A stretch of 12,605 bases of DNA from Moraxella lacunata (GTDB lineage Bacteria > Pseudomonadota > Gammaproteobacteria > Pseudomonadales > Moraxellaceae): the NCBI RefSeq assembly GCF_002027545.1, contig NZ_MXAN01000050.1, forward strand, positions 1-12,605, read 5' to 3'. The notes under the pieces were generated by a model. The model ran no database searches, was not told where the DNA came from, and was given only the letters and a program-made list of their open reading frames with translations. The first letter of the stretch is position 1; every line of letters starts with the position of its first letter. Shown piece after piece: positions 1 through 6,164 of this stretch. The position numbers were made by a program, and so were the translations under genes.

Positions 1-428
1 TAGGGAGGGGAGGAAGTCAATCCAAGCTGTTCACGAATCTTACCAGCGACAACTTTGGCAATACCTGTGATATTGCCAATGATGTTATCAATGGCTTCAC
101 CTGCATTTAAGTTATAGTATTGACGGCGACTAATTCCCATACAACAAGCCCGCTCTTTTGCACAAAAAGTAGAGCGACTAAGATTTTTTTGGGGGTAGCT
201 TATCTCTATCAGGGCGGTGGCAATAATGGATTGATGATGTTTGGCAGGTATCTTGGTCAGATATTCGGCAAACTCTACCGCCAATGATGACAGCAGAAAA
301 TCACGACTGGCTTGGTCGTGGTAATAGTAATAACGATAACAAGCGTCAGCAAATCGGCTGACCCCTGCAAAAGACTCGGCAACGGCAACAAGCTGGTCTT
401 TGGGGATTTTATGGGCGTTGTGTTTCAT
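1..428 (-). CDS. Partial phage protein with a C-terminal HTH-like segment; possible late regulator
   Basis: The reading frame starts at an ATG ending at 428 and runs off the left edge with no stop, giving 142 visible codons. An AAAGGA ribosome binding site lies about 8 bases upstream, and upstream of that is a near-consensus promoter. The protein has a run of four tyrosines (residues 33-36), a predicted helical middle, cysteines at 30, 89, 95 and 96, and a segment around residues 84-113 (core ISRRQYYNL) that reads like a helix-turn-helix. It follows the replication gene, the place where phages often keep antitermination (Q-type) or other late regulators, and the HTH-like core is loosely like Q proteins. 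That assignment is a guess. The gene itself is well supported by promoter, RBS and open frame. Confidence 0.7.
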   Translation of the reverse strand, partial: MKHNAHKIPKDQLVAVAESFAGVSRFADACYRYYYYHDQASRDFLLSSLAVEFAEYLTKIPAKHHQSIIATALIEISYPQKNLSRSTFCAKERACCMGISRRQYYNLNAGEAIDNIIGNITGIAKVVAGKIREQLGLTSSPP

Positions 429-454
429 GGGGATTTCCTTTTGTTTTCTTGGTT

Positions 455-484
455 ATTATAGGCGGTGTGCAAAATGTGTGTCAA
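455..484 (-). promoter_or_regulatory. Near-consensus sigma-70 promoter for the leftmost gene
   Basis: On the minus strand a perfect TTGACA -35 (479-484) is followed after 18 bases by a perfect TATAAT -10 (455-460). The start codon lies 26 bases downstream of the -10. The gene at the left edge is therefore probably transcribed independently of the primase operon, which is separated from it by a terminator and about 415 bases. The spacer contains TTTTGCACA, which resembles half of the nearby repeat unit, so repeat-binding protein might affect this promoter (inference). Confidence 0.75.
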
Positions 485-501
485 GTTTTGTACTACCGCA
501 C

Positions 502-840
502 AAAGTTCTGCACAAAACCCAAGTCCTTTATTTATAAGGATTGCAACAATACTTTGTGCAGGACTTTTTGACTTTTATACAAAACTATTATAGAGATAAA
601 TTTAAATTTAAGATTTGGCATAAATGCTTATTTGGTTAGTAAATTATTTAAGCCTATAAAGGTTTTGGGTTAAAAATTAAAAGTCCTGCACAAACAAAAG
701 CCCCAACCCTTGAATATCAAGGCTTAGGGCTTTGTGCGGGACTTTGTGCAGGACTTTTTGAGTATTGCACTAGGTTTTGTTAAGTGTTTATTTTACAAGG
801 GTTTTTGTTTTGTGCAAGACTTTCGTTTGTGTAAGACTTT
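502..840. repeat. Iteron-like repeat array with AT-rich core; candidate phage replication origin
   Basis: Seven copies of a 15-17 base unit, consensus TTTGTGCAGGACTTT, fill the gene-free stretch after the primase stop. Plus-strand copies are at 553-569, 731-745, 743-759, 808-823 and 826-840. Inverted copies are at 502-517 and 679-694. The copies at 553 and 743 are identical over 17 bases. Copies 731 and 743 overlap by three bases; 808 and 826 are 18 bases apart. A strongly AT-rich segment lies at about 570-680 between the 553 copy and the inverted 679 copy. Repeats beside a P4-alpha-like primase-helicase gene, with an AT-rich unwinding-type region, are typical of a phage origin. Function is inferred; an operator array is the alternative. 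Confidence 0.7.
691..733 (-). terminator. Rho-independent terminator of the leftward cro-ant-primase operon
   Basis: On the minus strand, AAAGCCC (727-733) pairs with GGGCTTT (697-703), and an inner stem CCTTGA/TCAAGG (717-722 with 708-713) closes a three-base loop. The 3' arm runs into TTTTGTTTG. It sits about 110 bases after the primase stop and inside the repeat array. It should separate the primase transcript from the gene at the left edge. Confidence 0.65.
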
Positions 841-843
841 GTT

Positions 844-3570
844 TTAAGAGTACCAATCACTCCGCTCAATGTCATTTTTAAACCCATTAAAGCGATAGCC
901 AAGCCAAAGTTCTCTTGAGCCTTGATAATTGCCAATCTCGCCAATAACAACCCAAGTGGCTTGCTTGTGGACTTGACGGTTTTGGGGTAAGCGATACCAA
1001 AGTCGTGCGGTGTCTATACCTTGTTGGGCGTTGATATAGGCACAAAATTTGTTTTTGCCCACTGCTGTGTCGCCGTTTCTGTGGCAATACATTTTGTAAG
1101 CCATATACAGTTCGTGGGTGGGAGCGGTGTTAAAACCAATAGGTAAAATGCCAGCTTGCCAGTCTCTAAAAAACCGCTCCCAACTTGGCATAGAGACACC
1201 AATCAAGCGTTCTTTTGCCTTTGTCATTGGTGGGTGGGTGTGGGCGTTTTGCTCGCCTAAGTCGTAGTTCATGAGTACCGCCAAAAACGCCCGGATGACG
1301 GTTTTGTGTGGGTCGTCTAGGGCATCGGACACGGCTTGGCGTAACTCGCTTGATATAAGCTGGCTTGGATTGACGACCATAAAACGGCGGTCGCCTTGCT
1401 CCAACTGTAAAGGCATAATATCGTTAGATAAAAACACGCAATTCACATAGTTGTCCTGCACCCAGCCGTTTGAGTATTTTTTTGAAATGTAAATCTTGTT
1501 GCCTGTGATAAGCTGTTTGATTTTGCCCATGTGGGCGTAACGGTCTTTACCACTAAAAATCTCTTCAAAGACGGCATACATTTTATCCACAACCCATTCG
1601 TTATACTGCTCTTCAAGCTGACCTTGACCGAGCGTTACAGCATACTCACCATAAATCGCACTCATGACTTTGTCAAAAAACATAGATTTGCCTGCACCTT
1701 GTAAAGCTCCATGAAAAATAAGGGCGGTGTCCATTTTTGTACCAAGGTTTTGCAAGGGTATGGCAAGCCAACGCATTACCCACACAAAAATAGCGTGGTC
1801 GCCATTGCACAAGTGCAACAATAAATCCGTGATAGGCTTGGCTTTGGTGTAACATTCATCATAGGTCAAACCATCATCGTCCAAGCCATTTAGGGCAAGT
1901 CCTGCAAAGCTGTTGATATAATCTTTGCCATTAACAGGACTATCAATGCCCGCAGGTCTTTTGTCATCCGATGGATCAAACCAGATATTCTCTGGTGAGA
2001 TGGTGGCACGGCTTGGCGATTTGAGCCAAACATCAAATTCGTTAGGGTGTGCCATTCTTATTGTTTCGGCTAAAAAGCGGGTTTTTAGGCGATTATCCCA
2101 AATCTCTTTTGTGCCAAAAATCAAAGCATAACGCTCAAGCATACCGCTAATGCTTTGGTCTGCCTTGCCCCGTCTTTGGTTGTCCACATCGGACTGCTCA
2201 ATCGTTGCCGTGTCGTGCAAAAAGAATGCGTCTGCCACTTTTTTGCCGACTTTGTGGGTAAACTGGGTTTTGGTGTATTCCATTTTTTGTACAAGGTCAT
2301 ACACCTTATTACTCATTTTACCGTTATTCACGATTTTGGCAAAGTCTTTTAAGACTGTCTTTAATTTTTCGCTATCAGCAGGAGCAAGGATTGGCTTGAC
2401 TGGCTCTTTATCGGTATTTGGCTTAGTTACTGGCTGACTTTGGGCAACCGCTTGATTTTGGGGCGTAGGGGTATTTTGTGGGGTGTGATTGATTATGACC
2501 GTTTGGTAATTGGCAAGGGCGGTGTTGATTTGGGCGGTTACTTCGTCAAGCCCAAAAGCTAGGTGCAAATCATTAAAATCGGTCAGCTCGCCCACATCTG
2601 TGCGAGTATCGCCTTTAAAGTTGGGACTAATCCACGCACCGCCCGTCATTTGAGCCGAAGTGGTGGCAGAATGAATACCGTCATTTTTGCCTGTCTTTTG
2701 AGCGGTGGCTTTGTCATCATCGCCACAAAACAACAGGCAATGATTGGGGTAAAGCTGGCGTAGTGTAGGAGCGACTTTTTCCATATTTTTGGCATTAAAT
2801 GCCACAATGACGGCATATTGCCCGCCTGTCGCCAAAAGCAGGCTCGCTCCTGTGGCATAGCCTTCACAAATTAAAAGGGTGCCTGTGTCGGCAGGGTTGC
2901 CAAGTGTGCAAAATGCACCGCCAACCAAGCCATCTTTGATAAACAGTTTTTTGCCGTCTTTGTCAATGGATTGGATATTGCACAGGGTTTTGATGCCTGT
3001 TTTGTAATTGTGAAAATACAAAGGAATTAACAAATTACCCCTTTTATCCAGCTTAACCCCTGCCTTGCCCGTATTTGCAATGTCGGCAATGCCCTTTTTG
3101 GTAAGATAGGCGTGCGTTTTGCCCATTATTGGACTAGCGGCAATAAAACGGCTATAAGCGGTATCGGCAACCTTTTTCCATTGCAACTTCTTGTTTTGTT
3201 TTTCTTTTTGTTCACGGGCGAGCTTGTCGGCTTGCCATTTGGCTTTGTCGGCATCGCTCATTGCACGACCGCCATCAACGCCAAGCACGCCAGCAACGGT
3301 CTCATAAGCATCACGCACCGACTGCCCTGTGTATTTGATGACAAGGTCAATGCCGTTGCCTGCACCGCAGTTATTACAAATCCAAGTGCCGTTGCCTTGC
3401 TTGTCATCACAGCGGAAACGGTCTTTACCGCCACAACAGGGGCAGGGTTGGTGTTTTTTGCCGTTGCCTTTGAGCTTAATGCCCACGGCAGGAAAAATAC
3501 GGCTAAGCCAATACCCATTTGCTTGGGATTTAATATAATCAAAGTCTAAGGGTGGGCGTTTTTCATTCAT
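844..3570 (-). CDS. Phage primase-helicase (Zn-ribbon, Toprim, SF3-like ATPase)
   Basis: This 908-residue protein combines primer synthesis and DNA unwinding for phage replication, as in P4-alpha-like proteins. An N-terminal zinc ribbon has cysteines at 43/46 and 65/68 (CPCC...ICNNC). A Toprim domain follows, with CEGYATG at 235-241 and acidic DDD at 284-286. A Q/P/T-rich linker spans about 362-395. The C-terminal DUF5906/D5-type ATPase has Walker A GALQGAGKS (621-629), a Walker B-like VFEE (667-670) and an SND sensor motif (715-717). The frame is open 37 codons further upstream, but I chose the ATG at 3570 (MNEKRPPL): it has a GGGGG upstream, keeps only an 8-base overlap with the antirepressor stop, and leaves the zinc ribbon near the N terminus as usual. 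Transcribed leftward from the cro promoter. Confidence 0.95.
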   Translation of the reverse strand: MNEKRPPLDFDYIKSQANGYWLSRIFPAVGIKLKGNGKKHQPCPCCGGKDRFRCDDKQGNGTWICNNCGAGNGIDLVIKYTGQSVRDAYETVAGVLGVDGGRAMSDADKAKWQADKLAREQKEKQNKKLQWKKVADTAYSRFIAASPIMGKTHAYLTKKGIADIANTGKAGVKLDKRGNLLIPLYFHNYKTGIKTLCNIQSIDKDGKKLFIKDGLVGGAFCTLGNPADTGTLLICEGYATGASLLLATGGQYAVIVAFNAKNMEKVAPTLRQLYPNHCLLFCGDDDKATAQKTGKNDGIHSATTSAQMTGGAWISPNFKGDTRTDVGELTDFNDLHLAFGLDEVTAQINTALANYQTVIINHTPQNTPTPQNQAVAQSQPVTKPNTDKEPVKPILAPADSEKLKTVLKDFAKIVNNGKMSNKVYDLVQKMEYTKTQFTHKVGKKVADAFFLHDTATIEQSDVDNQRRGKADQSISGMLERYALIFGTKEIWDNRLKTRFLAETIRMAHPNEFDVWLKSPSRATISPENIWFDPSDDKRPAGIDSPVNGKDYINSFAGLALNGLDDDGLTYDECYTKAKPITDLLLHLCNGDHAIFVWVMRWLAIPLQNLGTKMDTALIFHGALQGAGKSMFFDKVMSAIYGEYAVTLGQGQLEEQYNEWVVDKMYAVFEEIFSGKDRYAHMGKIKQLITGNKIYISKKYSNGWVQDNYVNCVFLSNDIMPLQLEQGDRRFMVVNPSQLISSELRQAVSDALDDPHKTVIRAFLAVLMNYDLGEQNAHTHPPMTKAKERLIGVSMPSWERFFRDWQAGILPIGFNTAPTHELYMAYKMYCHRNGDTAVGKNKFCAYINAQQGIDTARLWYRLPQNRQVHKQATWVVIGEIGNYQGSRELWLGYRFNGFKNDIERSDWYS

Positions 3571-4330
3571 AACCAACCCCCAATGCCAAACGCTCCAAAG
3601 CACAAAATACCCTGTCATCGGCAAGCAGTGAAAATCCGTCTGCTGTATCGTCCATGACTTGAATGGCTTCCCATGCAGCATTGTGATCGCCTAGACAAAT
3701 GCGTTTGATGAGTGTTTTTTCGGTGGATTTGCGAAAATCAGCATAAGGACGCAAAATACGCCCAATGCGTGATAATTCGCCCTGCACCGTCCACATGTCG
3801 CCATAACGGATGTTGTGAATGCTGGACACATCGCACACGGCACGCAGTCTCGCCCAAATCGCAAGCTCGCTCGCCTTTGGGTGTGCCATCTGTGCTGACA
3901 AATCACGCACGACCGTCTGTAAAATGGCAAAATCCGCCTTGGACAGTGTGGGCGTGGTAGGGCGGACTGGCATGGGGGCAGTCATGAGCTGACGAGCCAC
4001 ACGCTCACACTCGATAAAATAACGGCGAGCCATCTTACCCTGCTCGTTACGCTCGACCATGGAGAGTTCTTTTGCCATGTCTAGGGTGATGGCATACTCA
4101 ATCAAGGTGGCATTATTGGCTTCCATTTTTTTATGGAAGCGGACAAAGTCTTGATTTTCCACAAAATCATAATCGGCAATGCGATTTTTTATCCATGTGG
4201 AAAAATCTTGACGGCTTTTTAAAAATGCGTGTAACTCACGAGCGTTTACCGCTTGAATGAGTGTATCGTGGGGTTGAATTTGGGGTAGGTTTGTCATATA
4301 ATAATCTCGCTTATTGTGCAATTTAAGCAT
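3563..4330 (-). CDS. ant: AntA/AntB-family phage antirepressor
   Basis: This 255-residue protein has an AntA-type N-terminal domain at about residues 24-110: NARELHAFLKSR, then FVENQDFVRF, then a segment ending GKMARRYFIECER. Family members are phage antirepressors thought to bind and inactivate repressors. The C-terminal half (about 120-255) is a predicted helical domain I do not recognise. I chose the ATG at 4330 because AGGGGC sits just upstream; an ATG at 4297 (244 residues) has only a weak site. The gene follows cro and its stop overlaps the primase start by 8 bases. A hairpin covers its ribosome binding site. Since the linked CI looks non-cleavable, this protein is a plausible induction trigger (inference). 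Confidence 0.85.
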   Translation of the reverse strand: MLKLHNKRDYYMTNLPQIQPHDTLIQAVNARELHAFLKSRQDFSTWIKNRIADYDFVENQDFVRFHKKMEANNATLIEYAITLDMAKELSMVERNEQGKMARRYFIECERVARQLMTAPMPVRPTTPTLSKADFAILQTVVRDLSAQMAHPKASELAIWARLRAVCDVSSIHNIRYGDMWTVQGELSRIGRILRPYADFRKSTEKTLIKRICLGDHNAAWEAIQVMDDTADGFSLLADDRVFCALERLALGVGYE

Positions 4331-4334
4331 TTTT

Positions 4335-4371
4335 GCCCCTAGTTTTCGCAGAACTTGGGGCTTTTGCTTTT
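4335..4371. promoter_or_regulatory. Hairpin between cro and ant: hides the ant RBS; on the plus strand looks like a terminator
   Basis: GCCCC (4335-4339) pairs with GGGGC (4357-4361) and AGTT (4341-4344) with AACT (4352-4355), with one T-T mismatch and a seven-base loop. In the leftward transcript, the downstream arm contains the AGGGGC that serves as ribosome binding site for the ATG at 4330, so folding would block ant translation. Read on the plus strand, the hairpin is followed by TTTTGCTTTT and would act as a rho-independent terminator for any antisense transcript. The structure is read directly; which role matters is inferred. Confidence 0.6.
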
Positions 4372-4552
4372 AATCATCTGATTTTTTTGGGGTCTGTGGG
4401 CTGACACTGGTAAAATAGGTAAGGTTGTCTAACTTTACCTTTGATGGGATGCCCCTGTAAGTCCAGTTATAAACCGTATTGTAGTTACGCCCTAAAAAGC
4501 GTGCCACGGATGACACGCCCCCTAGTCTTTCAATCAATTCTTTATCTGTCAT
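4370..4552 (-). CDS. Cro-like small HTH regulator
   Basis: This 60-residue protein is almost entirely a helix-turn-helix of the Cro/YdaS type: LGGVSSVARFLGR followed by recognition helix NTVYNWTYRGIP (about residues 11-36). It has a GGAG site about 8 bases before the ATG at 4552. It is divergent from the CI gene and first in the leftward operon, the standard place for Cro. Its recognition segment (TVYNWTYRGI) closely parallels that of the CI across the intergenic region (TVTNWRWRGI), so both probably read the same operators. In phages this class represses cI and tunes early transcription after induction. Confidence 0.85.
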   Translation of the reverse strand: MTDKELIERLGGVSSVARFLGRNYNTVYNWTYRGIPSKVKLDNLTYFTSVSPQTPKKSDD

Positions 4553-4584
4553 TGGATTGCTCCGATACTTTCAATTTGTTTATA

Positions 4585-4603
4585 TAATTATACACAATAT
4601 GAA
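4585..4603 (-). promoter_or_regulatory. Putative CI/Cro operator, copy 1
   Basis: The minus strand reads TTCATATTGTGTATAATTA, identical over 19 bases to the plus-strand copy at 4638-4656. Identity stops on both sides exactly at these ends. Within it ATTGTGTATAAT is an imperfect 12-base palindrome, a plausible site for a dimeric HTH repressor. Confidence 0.7.
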
Positions 4604-4615
4604 AATTTATTACAA
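4587..4615 (-). promoter_or_regulatory. Leftward cro promoter containing operator copy 1
   Basis: On the minus strand TTGTAA (4610-4615) and TATAAT (4587-4592) are separated by exactly 17 bases, 34 bases before the cro start codon. The 19-base operator-like sequence at 4585-4603 covers most of the spacer and the whole -10, so a bound repressor would exclude RNA polymerase. It is an exact inverted copy of the sequence at 4638-4656. Confidence 0.75.
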
Positions 4616-4625
4616 GCAACTTTGA

Positions 4626-4654
4626 ATGCAATTTCTCTTCATATTGTGTATAAT
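4626..4654 (+). promoter_or_regulatory. cI promoter containing operator copy 2
   Basis: A perfect TATAAT (4649-4654) lies 35 bases before the ATG at 4690. The -35 at 17-base spacing is a poor ATGCAA (4626-4631). Transcription from here may need help, for instance activation by bound CI as at lambda PRM, though that is speculative. The operator motif overlaps spacer and -10 exactly as in the cro promoter. Confidence 0.6.
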
Positions 4655-4656
4655 TA
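4638..4656 (+). promoter_or_regulatory. Putative CI/Cro operator, copy 2
   Basis: TTCATATTGTGTATAATTA is the plus-strand partner of the exact 19-base inverted repeat with 4585-4603. The two copies are separated by 34 bases, which places them about five helical turns apart centre to centre and would allow cooperative repressor binding. It overlaps the cI -10, suggesting autoregulation. Confidence 0.7.
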
Positions 4657-4689
4657 ACAAAATGAGTGGCTTTTGGCTTGGGGCTGACA

Positions 4690-5280
4690 ATGTCAAAACA
4701 AGTAGAAAAAAAAGAACACGAAACTTTTGTGCGGTTCCGTGAATTTGTCAAAGATAAAAATATTGAGATTGCCAAAAAGTTACAGGTTAAGCCTGCAACG
4801 GTAACCAACTGGCGATGGCGGGGTATCGCCCACGATAAGATTATTGCCCTTGCTCAAATTTATGGTTTAGATGCTCATTATATTGCTACAGGGGAGCGGT
4901 CTATTCAAAACCAAGTCAATAACCAACACGGCTATATTGGCGGTTCGGTCAGTCAATCGGTGGTGAGTAACTACGCCAGTCAGCTAACTGGGGGTGATGA
5001 TTGGCTAACGATTATAAACAACGATATGTTTCCTGCGTTCGCCATCGGCGACTGTGTGCGAATAGATGCCAAAAAAGAAGCACAGGCGGGCAATTATGTG
5101 TATGTGGACTGCCAGGGCAAAAAAATGCTCCGCAAGTACCGCCCAAAAGGATTTGATGAGCACGGCACGCCCTATACGCACCTTGTGGCGGAGAATGATG
5201 ACTACCCTGTGATAGACAGCCGTCATCAAGCCTTTACCGTGCTTGGGGTGGCGGTGGAATATAAGAGAAGGTTGGTGTAG
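4690..5280 (+). CDS. cI: CI-type phage repressor with S24/LexA-like C-terminal domain, catalytic Ser absent
   Basis: A 196-residue repressor of the lysogenic switch. The N-terminal HTH (about residues 24-68: IEIAKKLQVKPATVTNW, then LDAHYIATGE) resembles the phage CI repressor HTH family (186 CI type). The C-terminal half has the S24/LexA fold signature NNDMFPAFAIGD (110-121), AGNYVYVD and LRKYRPKG. The residue that should be the nucleophilic Ser (before Met113) is Asp112, the catalytic Lys position aligns with Arg148 (Lys149 is next to it), and no Ala-Gly cleavage site is visible in the linker. I chose ATG 4690 because GGGG lies 6 bases upstream; a GTG at 4666 would add eight residues. The gene is divergent from cro. 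Confidence 0.9.
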   Translation: MSKQVEKKEHETFVRFREFVKDKNIEIAKKLQVKPATVTNWRWRGIAHDKIIALAQIYGLDAHYIATGERSIQNQVNNQHGYIGGSVSQSVVSNYASQLTGGDDWLTIINNDMFPAFAIGDCVRIDAKKEAQAGNYVYVDCQGKKMLRKYRPKGFDEHGTPYTHLVAENDDYPVIDSRHQAFTVLGVAVEYKRRLV

Positions 5281-5291
5281 GGGTGGTTAAG

Positions 5292-5636
5292 ATGAGCTCT
5301 AAAACAAAAAATATTTTGCAGGCACTAACAGAGCATGGGCGACAAGGCATTGACCATGTTCTACGCACCATGCCTTATGACACACTTATTCTGCACATTA
5401 AGGATATGACAGCACAAGGCTGGGTGGATAGTGTCATTACCGACATGGCAGACGGTAGCGAGCTGTTAGAATGTTGTGAGATTACACCAGCTGGCAGGGA
5501 ACATCTGCAAACATTGCAATCCACCATTTGGGACAAATCCATCAAATGGCTCAAAGACAGCGAAAACAGCAAATGGGTGCTTGGTTCATTGCTTGTACCT
5601 TTGCTTATTTGGGCGATGGATAAGCTGCTGTTTTGA
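5292..5636 (+). CDS. Small winged-helix-like protein with C-terminal membrane anchor, in the repressor operon
   Basis: A 114-residue protein starting at ATG 5292, with AGGGG about 8 bases upstream overlapping the cI stop; a GTG at 5283 would add three residues. Residues 1-85 read like a small winged helix (LILHIKDMTAQGWVDS, later EITPAGREHL, then WDKSIKWL), loosely recalling the DUF2513 layout. The last about 20 residues (SKWVLGSLLVPLLIWAMDKL) form one membrane segment. Eleven bases separate it from cI, so it should be made in the lysogen. This is where phages such as lambda place exclusion genes (rexAB), so a superinfection-exclusion or host-modifying role is possible, but no function can be read. 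Its 3' end overlaps the opposite-strand gene ending at 5586. Confidence 0.8.
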   Translation: MSSKTKNILQALTEHGRQGIDHVLRTMPYDTLILHIKDMTAQGWVDSVITDMADGSELLECCEITPAGREHLQTLQSTIWDKSIKWLKDSENSKWVLGSLLVPLLIWAMDKLLF

Positions 5637-5759
5637 CGATATTCGCTTCTGTCTGGACTTGCCTAGCTGATAAAATATCCAGCCACCAAGATAATAAAAC
5701 AGCAGAGATAACCAAAATGGTATTGGCTCATTCATGATTGCCACAATCACATCAAACAT
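5586..5759 (-). CDS. 57-residue small membrane protein
   Basis: A short frame on the minus strand starts at ATG 5759 with GGGGTG about 5 bases upstream, 21 bases after the stop of the 88-residue gene. The product has a hydrophobic stretch at about residues 13-32 (PFWLSLLFYYLGGWIFYQLG) and then a very basic tail rich in K, R and Q, so by the positive-inside rule the tail should be cytoplasmic. Its last 51 bases overlap the opposite-strand gene ending at 5636. Position, RBS and coherent topology support it as real. Function unknown. Confidence 0.55.
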   Translation of the reverse strand: MFDVIVAIMNEPIPFWLSLLFYYLGGWIFYQLGKSRQKRISSKQQLIHRPNKQRYKQ

Positions 5760-5780
5760 ATTACACCCCGTAACCGTTGA

Positions 5781-6047
5781 TTAAAGATACCTATCCAAAT
5801 TGATCAGCGTTGCTTCGCCTTTATTTATGATGGCAATATACCGCTCAATATCGGCAACATTCACTTTATCATCTCGTCCTACTTTTATCAATGTACGGTT
5901 TAGTGCATCTTGGGCGAGTGTGTCTACCGTGCCAATCTCTACAAATTTTTTGGCTTTGGCTTTTTGATAGCCCCAATAATAGGCAAGGCAGGTTAGGACA
6001 CACATATTTAACAAAACAAGCATAGCCCACACAATCATATTGTTCAT
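5781..6047 (-). CDS. 88-residue membrane-anchored protein of unknown function
   Basis: The ATG at 6047 has a strong AAGGAG 6 bases upstream. Residues 4-25 form a single hydrophobic segment (MIVWAMLVLLNMCVLTCLAYYW), followed by a basic stop-transfer KAKAKK and a soluble tail of about 55 residues (ADIERYIAIINKGEATLINL). It is not recognised as any known family. It is the first gene of a two-gene minus-strand unit lying between the cI operon and the second rightward operon. Its orientation away from both suggests separate control, consistent with a lysogenic-conversion (moron-like) gene, which is inference. Confidence 0.75.
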   Translation of the reverse strand: MNNMIVWAMLVLLNMCVLTCLAYYWGYQKAKAKKFVEIGTVDTLAQDALNRTLIKVGRDDKVNVADIERYIAIINKGEATLINLDRYL

Positions 6048-6088
6048 TAAGTCTCCTTAAAAATACACACTTTGTTACAATTTAATCA

Positions 6089-6114
6089 ACCGTCCGTCAG
6101 GGCGGTTTTTTGTT
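6089..6114 (+). terminator. Rho-independent terminator, plus strand
   Basis: AACCGTCC pairs with GGGCGGTT (one G-U) around a GTCA loop, followed directly by TTTTTT. It would stop plus-strand transcripts, most likely read-through from the cI operon that has run antisense through the two membrane genes, before they reach the promoter at 6165. Confidence 0.75.
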
Positions 6115-6125
6115 ATCTTGTGAAT

Positions 6126-6156
6126 ATTTTAGCATATAAAATTAACATTTTGTTAA
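6126..6156 (-). promoter_or_regulatory. Possible promoter of the minus-strand membrane-gene pair
   Basis: On the minus strand an extended -10 (TG-C-TAAAAT, 6126-6134) lies about 80 bases before the ATG at 6047. A TTAACA at 6151-6156 is 19 bases upstream of the -10, which is wider than ideal. No copy of the CI operator overlaps it. Weak evidence. Confidence 0.35.
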
Positions 6157-6164
6157 AAAATTTC

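Noticed and set aside
502..840. CRISPR-like array
   Set aside because: Repeat units are short, occur in both orientations, overlap or are unevenly spaced, and no cas gene is present.
2150..2437. 95-residue plus-strand open frame antisense to the primase
   Set aside because: Wholly inside a gene with conserved domains, no RBS or neighbours in the same orientation.
3112..3549. 145-residue plus-strand open frame antisense to the primase
   Set aside because: It lies fully within the zinc-ribbon part of the primase, has no convincing RBS, and its hydrophobic composition follows from the complementary codons.
3571..3681. 37-residue N-terminal extension of the primase
   Set aside because: It overlaps the antirepressor gene by 119 bases and adds a Trp-rich stretch unlike primases; ATG 3570 has a G-rich site upstream and the usual distance to the zinc ribbon.
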